From assembly GCA_964531525.1 (NCBI GenBank), contig CAZHDF010000040.1, positions 1-23,201 on the forward strand: a stretch of DNA of 23,201 nucleotides, given 5' to 3'. The stretch's first letter is position 1, and the number at the start of each line of letters is the position of its first letter. A model generated the notes under the pieces. That model had not been told where the DNA came from. It saw nothing but the letters and a program-made list of their open reading frames with translations, and searched no databases. This document shows positions 13,643 to 20,789 of the stretch, one piece after another. The translations under genes were made by a program, and so were the position numbers. Source of the stretch: CAYYWV01 sp964531525. GTDB taxonomy: Bacteria > Pseudomonadota > Alphaproteobacteria > JAAXGF01.

Positions 13643-15784
13643 ATGACCGATCGCGGCGCAAGCCGAACCGCGCCCGCGCCCGAAGTCGCGTCCGAGGCGG
13701 CGTTCACCCGGATGGATGCGGGCTTTCTTCTGTTCGACAAGAACGGCCGACTGGCGGCGAGCAACGCCCCGGCGCGCGCGCTTCTCGCGCCGATCACGGG
13801 GCCGCTCGAACCCGGGATCGAGCGCGAGGCCGTGATGCGCGCGATCTCGGCGGGCGACCGCGAAGTCGAAATCGGCGACGCGCTCCGACGATGGGAGGTC
13901 GCGCTCGCCGACGGCCGGGCGCTGCGCTTTCGCGAAGGCGCGACCGACGACGGCGGCACGGTGGTCATCATCACCGACATCGGCGCGGCGAAGGCGCGCG
14001 AGCGACGGCTCATGCGGCTCACCGAGATCGGCATCGCGCTGTCGGCGGAAAAGAACCTCGACCGGCTTCTCGAAACGATCCTGATCGAGGCCAAGGACAT
14101 CACCGGCGCCGACGGCGGCACGATCTATCTGCGGATCTCGGACGAAACCCCGCCCGGCGCGCCCGGCGAGGCGCGGGTCGATCCCCGCGCCGGCGGCGAC
14201 CGACGCGCGCGACGCGACGGCTCCCCGGCCAGGGAGCGGCGCAGCGGTGGCGACCGGCGCGCGCGCGGCGACCGGCTCGCCTTCGCGATCTTGCGCAACG
14301 ACACTCTCGGGCTCGTCCAGGGGGGGACCACCGGCAATCCGGTCGGTTTCGCGCCGCTGCCGCTCTACGATCCCGCGACCGGGCTGCCCAACCGGACGAA
14401 CGTCGCGACGCTCGCGGCGCTGACCGGCGAGACGGTCAACATCGCCGACGCCTATGCCGACGCGCGGTTCGATTTTTCGGGCACGCGTGCGTTCGACGCC
14501 CGGACCGGCTATCGCTCGATCTCGTTCCTCACCATCCCGATGACCAACAAGGCGGGCGACGTGACCGGCGTTCTTCAGCTCGTGAACGCGCGCGACGCCC
14601 GGACCGGCGCGGTCGTGCCGTTCGACCCCGATCAGCGGAAGATGGTCGAGGCGCTCGCCTCCCAGGCGGCGGTGGCGCTCGACAATCAGATGCTGCTCGA
14701 CGGCCAGCGCAGGCTGTTCGACGCCTTCGTCCAGCTCATCGCGACCGCGATCGACGAGAAGTCGCCCTATACGGGCAGCCATTGCGCGCGCGTGCCGGTG
14801 CTGACCGAGATGCTCGCCGACGCCGCCTGCCGGGCGAAGAAGGGGCCGTTCCGCGACTTCGATCTCGACGACGATGGGCGCTATGAGCTGCATATCGCCG
14901 CCTGGCTGCACGACTGCGGCAAGGTGACGACGCCCGAGCATCTGGTCGACAAGGCGACCAAGCTCGAAGGGATCGTCGATCGGATCGAGCTGATCCGCCT
15001 GCGCTTCGAGATCCTGCGCCGCGACGCCGAGATCGCGCATCGCGATGTACTCGCCGCCGCCCGACCCGAGGATCGCGCGGCGATCGAGGCCGCGCATGCG
15101 GCGCGGCTCGCGGCGCTCGACCGCGACCTCGACTTCATCGAACGGATCAATCCGGGCGGCGAAACCATGAGCGCCGACGATCAAGCGCGGGTGCGCGCGA
15201 TCGCCGAGGCGCGCTGGCGCGACGCCCGGGGGCGCGAGCGGCGGCTGATTCCCGAGGACGAGGCGCGTAGCCTGTGCGTCGAGCGCGGCACGCTCACGCC
15301 CGAGGAGCGCCAGATCGTGCTCGACCACATCGTGGCGACGATCCGCATGCTCGACCGGCTGCCGTTCCCCAAGGAGCTGCGCCGGGTGCCCGAATACGCC
15401 GGCGGCCACCACGAACGCATGGACGGCAGCGGCTTCCCGCGCGGTCTGACGCGCGAACAAATGTCGGTGCCCGCGCGGATGATGGCGATCGCCGATATTT
15501 TCGAGGCCCTGACCGCCGAGGACCGGCCCTACAAGCGCGCCAAGAGCCTCAGTGAATCGATGGCGATCATGGCGCGGATGCGGGATAATGGGCATATCGA
15601 TCCCGACCTGTTCGAATTGTTCGTCGACTCGGGCGTCTATCGCCATTACGCGGAGCGGTTCCTGCGTCCCGAGCAGATCGACGCGGTCGATCATGCCGCG
15701 ATTCTAGCGCGCGGAACGGCGGGGGGCCGGGGCGAGCGGAACCAAACGACGGCCGAGGCCGAGACAACCGGAAAGGAGCCATGA
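13643..15784 (+). CDS. GAF / HD-GYP domain protein, probable c-di-GMP phosphodiesterase
   Basis: This 713-residue cytoplasmic signalling protein reads as an N-terminal PAS-like segment (about 20-115: MDAGFLLFDKNGRLAASN), a GAF sensor domain (about 125-350, ending ASQAAVALDNQ) and an HD-GYP domain (about 355-685). The metal-binding and catalytic set is present: H380 (GSHCARV), HDCGK at 423-427, H562 (DHI) and HH 589-590 in HHERMDGSGFP. The GYP tyrosine is replaced by F. HD-GYP enzymes hydrolyse cyclic di-GMP to pGpG or GMP. Two insertions stand out: an Arg/Gly-rich stretch inside GAF (about 172-212) and roughly 100 helical residues between HDCGK and DHI (about 443-545), seen in a known subgroup. 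No strong ribosome site precedes ATG 13643. The stop overlaps the SDR start (ATGA). Confidence 0.9.
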   Translation: MTDRGASRTAPAPEVASEAAFTRMDAGFLLFDKNGRLAASNAPARALLAPITGPLEPGIEREAVMRAISAGDREVEIGDALRRWEVALADGRALRFREGATDDGGTVVIITDIGAAKARERRLMRLTEIGIALSAEKNLDRLLETILIEAKDITGADGGTIYLRISDETPPGAPGEARVDPRAGGDRRARRDGSPARERRSGGDRRARGDRLAFAILRNDTLGLVQGGTTGNPVGFAPLPLYDPATGLPNRTNVATLAALTGETVNIADAYADARFDFSGTRAFDARTGYRSISFLTIPMTNKAGDVTGVLQLVNARDARTGAVVPFDPDQRKMVEALASQAAVALDNQMLLDGQRRLFDAFVQLIATAIDEKSPYTGSHCARVPVLTEMLADAACRAKKGPFRDFDLDDDGRYELHIAAWLHDCGKVTTPEHLVDKATKLEGIVDRIELIRLRFEILRRDAEIAHRDVLAAARPEDRAAIEAAHAARLAALDRDLDFIERINPGGETMSADDQARVRAIAEARWRDARGRERRLIPEDEARSLCVERGTLTPEERQIVLDHIVATIRMLDRLPFPKELRRVPEYAGGHHERMDGSGFPRGLTREQMSVPARMMAIADIFEALTAEDRPYKRAKSLSESMAIMARMRDNGHIDPDLFELFVDSGVYRHYAERFLRPEQIDAVDHAAILARGTAGGRGERNQTTAEAETTGKEP

Positions 15785-16518
15785 GCGAGACCCATACCGT
15801 TATCCTGACCGGCGCGAGCCGGGGCATCGGCCATGCGACGGCGCGCCGGTTCGGCGAGGCCGGGTGGCGCGTGATCACCTGCTCGCGCGAGGACGTGCCC
15901 GCCGAGTGTCTGACCGGCCCCGAGAAGCACCACCACATCGTCGCCGACCTCTCGGACCCGGCGAGCCTCGACGCCTTCGTCCGCGAAGCCAACGACTATC
16001 TCGGCGACGACCCGCTGCACGGGCTGGTCAACAACGCGGGCGTCTCGCCCAAGAGCGCGTACAAGGAGCGGCTCGGCTGCCTCAACGGCGATCTCGACCA
16101 TTGGCGCACGGTGTTCGAGCTCAATTTCTTCGCGCCGCTGATCCTCGCCCGGGGCTTCGCCGCCGCGCTCCACCGAGGACGCGGCGCGGTGGTCAACGTG
16201 ACCTCGATCGCGGGCCATTCGGTGCATCCCTTCGCCGGCAGCGCGTATTCGACCTCGAAGGCCGCGTTGTCCGCGCTTACCCGCGAGATGGCGGTCGAAT
16301 TCGCCCATCTCGGCGTGCGCGTCAACGCGGTCGCGCCGGGCGAGATCGAAACCGCGATGCTGTCGCCCGAGACCGAAATGCTGATCCCGCGCATTCCGCT
16401 TCACCGGCTCGGCGTGCCGTCCGACGTGGCGGGAGCGATCTATTACCTGTGCTCGGACGATTCGGCCTATGTGACCGCGACCGAGATCATGGTCACGGGC
16501 GGCCAGCACGTCTTCTGA
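15781..16518 (+). CDS. Short-chain dehydrogenase/reductase (SDR)
   Basis: This 245-residue classical SDR has the cofactor loop TGASRGIG (10-17), NNAG (84-87) and the catalytic S142, Y156 and K160 (YSTSK). ADLSD (55-59) follows the second strand, and the residues after it suggest either NAD(H) or NADP(H); the sequence does not decide. The C-terminal GEIETAM and MVTGGQ are usual for the family. The substrate is unknown. The ATG shares ATGA with the stop of the HD-GYP gene, so translation is probably coupled, although functional linkage between a c-di-GMP enzyme and an SDR is not established. AAAGGAG lies unusually close, two bases before the ATG; no alternative in-frame start precedes the cofactor motif. 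Confidence 0.92.
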   Translation: MSETHTVILTGASRGIGHATARRFGEAGWRVITCSREDVPAECLTGPEKHHHIVADLSDPASLDAFVREANDYLGDDPLHGLVNNAGVSPKSAYKERLGCLNGDLDHWRTVFELNFFAPLILARGFAAALHRGRGAVVNVTSIAGHSVHPFAGSAYSTSKAALSALTREMAVEFAHLGVRVNAVAPGEIETAMLSPETEMLIPRIPLHRLGVPSDVAGAIYYLCSDDSAYVTATEIMVTGGQHVF

Positions 16519-16535
16519 TTGCGCGGAGCCCGGTT

Positions 16536-16594
16536 CTCGTCCTTCGACGAGCTCAGAGTGAGGCCCTCATGGTGAGCCCGTCGAACCATGAGGG
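16536..16594. repeat. REP-like double hairpin between convergent SDR and potA
   Basis: Two stem-loops lie side by side: CTCGTC-CTTC-GACGAG (16536-16551), then CCCTCATGGT (16564-16573) paired with ACCATGAGGG (16585-16594) around an 11-base loop. The text around them (TCCTTCGACGAGCTCAG, then CCTCATGGTGAG and GTCGAACCATGAGG) resembles dispersed extragenic palindromes common in alphaproteobacterial genomes. Lying between two convergent stop codons (16518 and 16622), it could serve as a bidirectional terminator or RNA stabiliser. Only one copy is in the window. Confidence 0.65.
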
Positions 16595-16621
16595 GCGTGC
16601 GATATCGCCCGGTCCGCGCGG

Positions 16622-17722
16622 TTACTCCATCAGCACCAGGGTGTCGGCCGGGTCCCAGGAGATCCAGAGCTCGTCGCCGATCGCGACGCGCGGGCGCGTC
16701 GAGCGGGCCTCGTTGGGCAGGTTGGCGACGATCGTCGTCTTGGTCCCGGCGTCGAAAAAGACGTGACTCTCGTCGCCGTAATAGGCGACCTCGGTGACCC
16801 GACCGCGTAGCCGCACGAGATCGGCGCCGGGCTCGTCGCCGCCGATGCGCAGCTTCTCGGGCCGGACCGCGATGCCGATCTCGCCCGAGGCGGCGCCCCG
16901 ATGGGGCAGCGCGATCCGGCCCAGCCCCTCGGCCTCGACCACCACCCGGTCGCCGTCGGCGCCCGCGACCCGGGCCTCGAACAGGTTCATCTTGCCGATG
17001 AAGTCGGCGACGAAACGGCAGTTCGGGAACTCGTAAAGCTCGGCCGGCGGCGCGACCTGGCGCACCTTCCCGGCCTCCATGACCGCGATCCGGTCGGCCA
17101 TCGACAGCGCCTCGTCCTGGTCGTGGGTGACGATCACGAAGGTGATGCCGACCGACTGCTGAAGGCGCACGAGCTCGAGCCGCATGGCCTCGCGCAACTT
17201 GGCGTCGAGCGCCGAGAGCGGCTCGTCCAGGAGCAGCACGCGCGGGCGCTTGACCAGCGCGCGGGCGAGCGCCACGCGCTGCTTCTGCCCGCCCGAGAGC
17301 TGGTCGGGCATGCGCTCGGCGAGGCCGTCGAGCTGGACCAGCGAGAGCGCCTCGGCGACCCGCGCGTCGATCTCCTCGCGCGCCACCCCGGTCACCTTGA
17401 GCCCGTAGCCCACGTTGCGCGCGACCGTGAGATGCGGGAACACGGCGTAGGACTGAAACACCATGTTGACCGGTCGGCGGTTGGGATCGACGCCGGTCAT
17501 GTCCTCGCCGTCGATGACGGCCGCGCCCGCGCTCGGATGCTCGAAGCCCGCGATCATGCGCAGAAGCGTCGTCTTGCCGCAGCCCGACGGGCCGAGCAGC
17601 GCGAAAAACTCGCCCTCGGCGATGTCGAGAGAAACGTCGTCGACCGCCACCACGCTTGAGCCGAAGCGCTTGGTGATCCCGCGCAAGGAGACGATCGCGG
17701 GAGATGTCGTGGAATCGCTCAT
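16622..17722 (-). CDS. potA: Polyamine ABC transporter ATP-binding protein
   Basis: This 366-residue ATPase powers the Pot importer. Walker A GPSGCGKT is at 44-51, the Q-loop VFQSYAVFPHLTV at 88-100, the signature LSGGQKQRV at 142-150, Walker B VLLLDEP at 162-168 and the switch histidine H200 in VTHDQDEA. A C-terminal TOBE-like regulatory domain (about 245-366) includes AVRPEKLRIG. The length and the NMVFQSYAVFPH pattern match PotA/PotG. ATG 17722 overlaps the potC stop as ATGA; the frame is open far upstream inside potC, but that part is out-of-frame potC sequence. It is the last gene of the D-B-C-A order. Confidence 0.95.
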   Translation of the reverse strand: MSDSTTSPAIVSLRGITKRFGSSVVAVDDVSLDIAEGEFFALLGPSGCGKTTLLRMIAGFEHPSAGAAVIDGEDMTGVDPNRRPVNMVFQSYAVFPHLTVARNVGYGLKVTGVAREEIDARVAEALSLVQLDGLAERMPDQLSGGQKQRVALARALVKRPRVLLLDEPLSALDAKLREAMRLELVRLQQSVGITFVIVTHDQDEALSMADRIAVMEAGKVRQVAPPAELYEFPNCRFVADFIGKMNLFEARVAGADGDRVVVEAEGLGRIALPHRGAASGEIGIAVRPEKLRIGGDEPGADLVRLRGRVTEVAYYGDESHVFFDAGTKTTIVANLPNEARSTRPRVAIGDELWISWDPADTLVLME

Positions 17723-18585
17723 GCGCGGGGCCTCCGGCCCATGCGGGACTGGATCACCATGGCGGTGACGGTCAGCGTCAGCGTGATGACGATCAGCACC
17801 GTCGAGGCGGCGTTGACCTCGGGCGTGACCGAGAAGCGGACCATCGAATAGATCTTGATCGGGAAGGTGGTCGAGCCCGGTCCCGAGGTGAAGAAGGTGA
17901 TCACGAAGTCGTCGAGCGACAGCGTGAACGCGAGCAGCGCGCCGGCCACGATCCCGGGCACCATGTAGGGGAAGGTCACGTTCCAGAAGGTCTGCCATTC
18001 GGTCGCGCCGAGGTCGCGCGAGGCCTCCTCGAGCGCGTGGTCGAAGCCCGCCATGCGCGCCCGCGCGACCACCGCGACGAAGGGAATCGAAAAGGCGATA
18101 TGGCTGACCGTGATGGTGAACAGCCCGAGCGGCATGTCGATCCGGGCGAAGAAGGCGAGCATGGCGACGCCCATGCTGACCTCGGGAATCATGATCGGCA
18201 GATGCACCCAGCCCTCGAACGGTCCCTTGCCGGGAAAGCGGTAGCGGTAAAGCGCGAGCCCGAGCGCCGTGCCGAGAACGGTCGAGACCAGCGTCGAGGT
18301 GGTCGCGATGATCATGCTATGCCCGAAGGCCTCGTGGAGCGCCGTGTTGTTGAACGCCTTGACGTAGTATTTGAGCGTGAAGCCCTGCCAGGTGATGTTC
18401 CGCTTGCTGTCGTTGAAGCTGAAGGCGATCAGCGAGACGATCGGAAAGTAGAGGAACGCGAAATTGGCGAGGAGCACGATCTGAAGCCAGCGCCGTCGCG
18501 TGTATTCGAGCGGTCCCGCCCGGTCGCGCCGTCGCCGTCGTTGGGCGCGGGGAAGGGCCGGGGCCTTCGTCGCGGTCGCGGTCAT
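17719..18585 (-). CDS. potC: Polyamine ABC transporter permease PotC
   Basis: This 288-residue inner-membrane permease has about six hydrophobic spans between residues 34 and 280. The cytoplasmic EAA loop that docks PotA is EEASRDLGATEW at 186-197, followed by WNVTFPYMVPG. LLAFTLSLDDFVITFFTSGPG is the characteristic PotC/PotI segment. The N-terminus before the first span is unusually basic, with a run of five arginines at 16-20. The start lies one base after the potB stop and the stop overlaps potA, so the three genes are tightly coupled. Confidence 0.94.
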   Translation of the reverse strand: MTATATKAPALPRAQRRRRRDRAGPLEYTRRRWLQIVLLANFAFLYFPIVSLIAFSFNDSKRNITWQGFTLKYYVKAFNNTALHEAFGHSMIIATTSTLVSTVLGTALGLALYRYRFPGKGPFEGWVHLPIMIPEVSMGVAMLAFFARIDMPLGLFTITVSHIAFSIPFVAVVARARMAGFDHALEEASRDLGATEWQTFWNVTFPYMVPGIVAGALLAFTLSLDDFVITFFTSGPGSTTFPIKIYSMVRFSVTPEVNAASTVLIVITLTLTVTAMVIQSRMGRRPRA

Positions 18586-18586
18586 G

Positions 18587-19495
18587 CTAGTAGCTCAGGC
18601 CCTTCGATCGCTGGGCGACCGCGGCGCGGACCCAAAGCGCGATGAAGGTGGCGTAGAGCAGAAGGAACGAGAGCGCCGAGCCGAACGGCCAGTCGCGCGC
18701 CGCCCCGTACTGGCGCGCGATCAGGTTGCCGATCATCAGGCTGCTGGTTCCGCCGAGCAGGTCGGGGGTGAGGAAGTTGCCCATCGACATGATGAACACG
18801 AGAAGCACTCCCGAAACCAGCCCCGGCATCACCAGCGGCAAGGTGATCGCGACCAGGGTGCGCCAATGGCCGGCGCCGAGATCGAGGCTCGCCTCGAGAT
18901 AGCTGCGGTCGAGCTTCTCGAGGGTGGCATACAGCGGCAAGACCAGGAACGGCAGATGCACGTAAACCAGCCCGATCACCACCGCGTATTGGTTGTAAAG
19001 CAGCTCGAGCGGTTGAAACGGGCCGATCAGGTCGCCGAGCCCGACGGCCGCCGCGATCCCGGCGAGCCCGTCGTGCAGCCATTCGAGCCCGAAGTTGAGA
19101 AACCCCCTGGTTCTGAGCACCGCGATCCAGGCGTAGGTCCGGATCAACAGGTTGGTCCAGAACGGCAGAATGACGAGCAGCAGCAGCGGGTTCTTGAGAC
19201 TCTTGGGCGCGAACGCGATGCCCATCGCGAGCGGAAAGCCCATGATCACGCAGATCACCGTGGTCACGAGGGCGATCCACAGCGACTTCAGGATGATTTC
19301 GAGATAGAGCCAGTCGAGCGCGCGGGCGTAGTTCTCGAAGGTGAACGCGAGAATGGTCTGACCCTGCGGCCCCTTGAGGCCGAAGCTGTAGACCCAGACG
19401 ATCGCCAGCGGCAGCGTGAAGAACACCACCAGCCAGACGGAGGGGGGGCCGATCAGGACGGCGAACGCCGCCTTGCTCCGGCGCCAGTCCAGCAT
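18587..19495 (-). CDS. potB: Polyamine ABC transporter permease PotB
   Basis: This 302-residue inner-membrane permease pairs with PotC to form the channel. Hydrophobic spans are seen near 12-34, 70-95, 102-125, 170-190, 218-240 and 275-292. The EAA loop is LEASLDLGAGHWRTL (200-214) followed by ITLPLVMPG. LPFWTNLLIRTYAW (110-123) and SMGNFLTPDLLGG are typical of PotB/PotH. It follows potD by 46 bp and precedes potC by one base. Confidence 0.94.
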   Translation of the reverse strand: MLDWRRSKAAFAVLIGPPSVWLVVFFTLPLAIVWVYSFGLKGPQGQTILAFTFENYARALDWLYLEIILKSLWIALVTTVICVIMGFPLAMGIAFAPKSLKNPLLLLVILPFWTNLLIRTYAWIAVLRTRGFLNFGLEWLHDGLAGIAAAVGLGDLIGPFQPLELLYNQYAVVIGLVYVHLPFLVLPLYATLEKLDRSYLEASLDLGAGHWRTLVAITLPLVMPGLVSGVLLVFIMSMGNFLTPDLLGGTSSLMIGNLIARQYGAARDWPFGSALSFLLLYATFIALWVRAAVAQRSKGLSY

Positions 19496-19541
19496 GCCCG
19501 GCCCGCCCCGCCTCGAAAACGCCCGGTCGCGCGGTCCGCGC

Positions 19542-20609
19542 CTAGGCCGCCTGAATCGCCGTCCAGGCCTCGTCGTACAGCCTGAGCGCGTCGCCGATGT
19601 CGATCAGCGCCTTCGACTTCTTCACGATCGCGTCGGGAAGATAGACCGCCGGATTGACGAGGTCCGCCTTGTCCACGTACCGGCGCGCGGCGAGGTTGGT
19701 GGTCGCGTAGTGGATCGTGTTGGCGATCTCGGCATTGACCTTGGCGTCGATCACGTGGTCGAGGAACTTGTAGGCGTTGTCGATGTTGGGCGCGCCCTTG
19801 GGGATGCACATGCCGTCGATCCACAGGATGCTGCCCTCGTCGGGCACCGCGTAGGCGAGGTCCTTGTCCTCTTCCATGACCTTGAGGATGTCGCCGTTCC
19901 ACTCCATGACGATATCGACGTCGCCCGAGATCAGCATGTCCTGGCCCGAATCGGGGACGAACGCCTTGAGGTTCTTCTTCTGGCGGATCAGAAGGTCGCG
20001 CGCCTCGGCGATCTCCTTGGGATCCGTGGTGTTGGGCGAGTGACCGAGATACATCAGCACCAGCCCGAGCACGAAGCGAGAATCGGCGAGCAGGGCGATA
20101 CGGCCCGCGTATTTGTCGCTGTCGAACAGATCCTTCCAGCTCCTGGGCGTCTCGACCTTGGACTTGCGGTAGCCGATGCCGACACTGCCCCAGAAATAGG
20201 GGACGTTGTGCTTGGCGCCCGGATCGAACGCCGGATTGCGGAAGTTGGGATCGATGTTATCCCAGTTCTTGAGCCGCGAATGGTCGATCTCCTCGAGCAT
20301 GTCGGCGGCGATCATGGTCTCGATCATGTAGTCGCTCGGGAAGATCACGTCGTAGCCCGGGTTCCCTTCCTTGAACTTGGCGAACATCTCCTCGAGATTG
20401 GCGTAAAGGTCGTACTGGACCTTGAGCCCGGTCTTCGCCTTGAAGGTGTCGAGGGTGGTCTCGCCGATATAGGTGTCCCAGTTGTAGATATTGACCTGGT
20501 TGCTGGCGCCCCAGCCCATGCGCGGCATCGCGGCGACGGAAATTCCGGCGGCGGCCGCGCCCTTCAGAAAGCGGCGGCGCGAAAGCGATGAAAGCGGAAA
20601 TCGGGTCAT
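19542..20609 (-). CDS. potD: Polyamine ABC transporter substrate-binding protein
   Basis: This 355-residue periplasmic binding protein captures putrescine, spermidine or a related amine for the PotBCA importer. The N-terminus has a twin-arginine export signal (S-R-R-R-F-L-K at 10-16, then a short hydrophobic Ala-rich stretch with cleavage likely near residue 35), so it is probably exported folded. The mature start VNIYNWDTYIGE (39-50), then DVIFPSDYMIETM, PYFWGSVGIGY and EWNGD, are family landmarks. The residues that separate putrescine-preferring PotF from spermidine-preferring PotD cannot be assigned safely by eye. AAGGGAG sits about eight bases before the ATG. The upstream leader contains five tandem AACAGGGAC-like units, and the aminotransferase gene ends 180 bp upstream on the same strand. 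Confidence 0.94.
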   Translation of the reverse strand: MTRFPLSSLSRRRFLKGAAAAGISVAAMPRMGWGASNQVNIYNWDTYIGETTLDTFKAKTGLKVQYDLYANLEEMFAKFKEGNPGYDVIFPSDYMIETMIAADMLEEIDHSRLKNWDNIDPNFRNPAFDPGAKHNVPYFWGSVGIGYRKSKVETPRSWKDLFDSDKYAGRIALLADSRFVLGLVLMYLGHSPNTTDPKEIAEARDLLIRQKKNLKAFVPDSGQDMLISGDVDIVMEWNGDILKVMEEDKDLAYAVPDEGSILWIDGMCIPKGAPNIDNAYKFLDHVIDAKVNAEIANTIHYATTNLAARRYVDKADLVNPAVYLPDAIVKKSKALIDIGDALRLYDEAWTAIQAA

Positions 20610-20618
20610 GGTTCGTCT

Positions 20619-20696
20619 CCCTTTGTCCCCTGTTGTCTTGGTCCCTGTTGATTGCAGTCCCTGTTACACGCGGCCCCTGGTCGCCCGGTCCCTGTT
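20619..20696 (-). repeat. Five tandem 15-16 bp units (AACAGGGAC core) in the potD leader
   Basis: Read leftward, AACAGGGAC occurs at 20696..20688, 20665..20657 and 20649..20641, the variant AACAGGGGAC at 20634..20625 and a degraded copy ACCAGGGGCC at 20681..20672. Unit starts are spaced 15, 16, 16 and 15 bases. The last unit runs into the potD ribosome site. The spacing does not keep a reading frame, so the array is not coding. With the promoter at 20732-20761 the array would be transcribed as a leader. It may be a regulator-binding array, an RNA-binding site array (ACAGGGA fits the CsrA/RsmA core ACARGGA) or a simple tandem duplication. Confidence 0.75.
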
Positions 20697-20731
20697 CCGG
20701 GCCGCTTTCTCCGGAGCCTGACGGGGCGCCG

Positions 20732-20761
20732 AATCTAGCGTAGGCGCGCGCGTCGCGCCAA
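20732..20761 (-). promoter_or_regulatory. Candidate sigma-70 promoter of the potDBCA operon
   Basis: Read leftward, TTGGCG (20761..20756) and TAGATT (20737..20732) are separated by 18 bases in the gap after the aminotransferase stop codon at 20790. A start near 20725 would give a leader of about 115 bases containing the tandem AACAGGGAC array. The transporter genes could also be read through from the aminotransferase gene, since no clear terminator is seen between. Confidence 0.45.
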
Positions 20762-20789
20762 GTCGAAGATCGATTTTTCCGCTCCGATC

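Noticed and set aside
10966..14121. A 1051-codon open frame on the minus strand, opposite the kinase fusion, stress protein and HD-GYP genes
   Set aside because: Its translation is rich in Arg, Ala, Gly, Asp and His with no recognisable domain, and it spans three well-supported plus-strand genes. Long antisense frames are expected where third positions are almost always G or C.
13586..15694. A 702-codon minus-strand frame opposite the HD-GYP gene
   Set aside because: It is an antisense shadow without domain motifs; the plus-strand product has a full set of HD-GYP residues.
16622..17998. potA as a 458-residue protein with a long N-terminal extension
   Set aside because: The extra 92 residues are out-of-frame potC sequence; the ATGA overlap at 17719-17722 gives the normal 366-residue PotA.
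17704..18645. Plus-strand frames opposite potC and potB
   Set aside because: They are antisense shadows of clear permease genes; the peptides are hydrophilic His/Arg/Glu/Asp-rich sequence.
20619..20696. Short CRISPR array
   Set aside because: The units are only 15-16 bp with a 9-base core and no spacer-repeat structure of CRISPR size; no cas genes are present.
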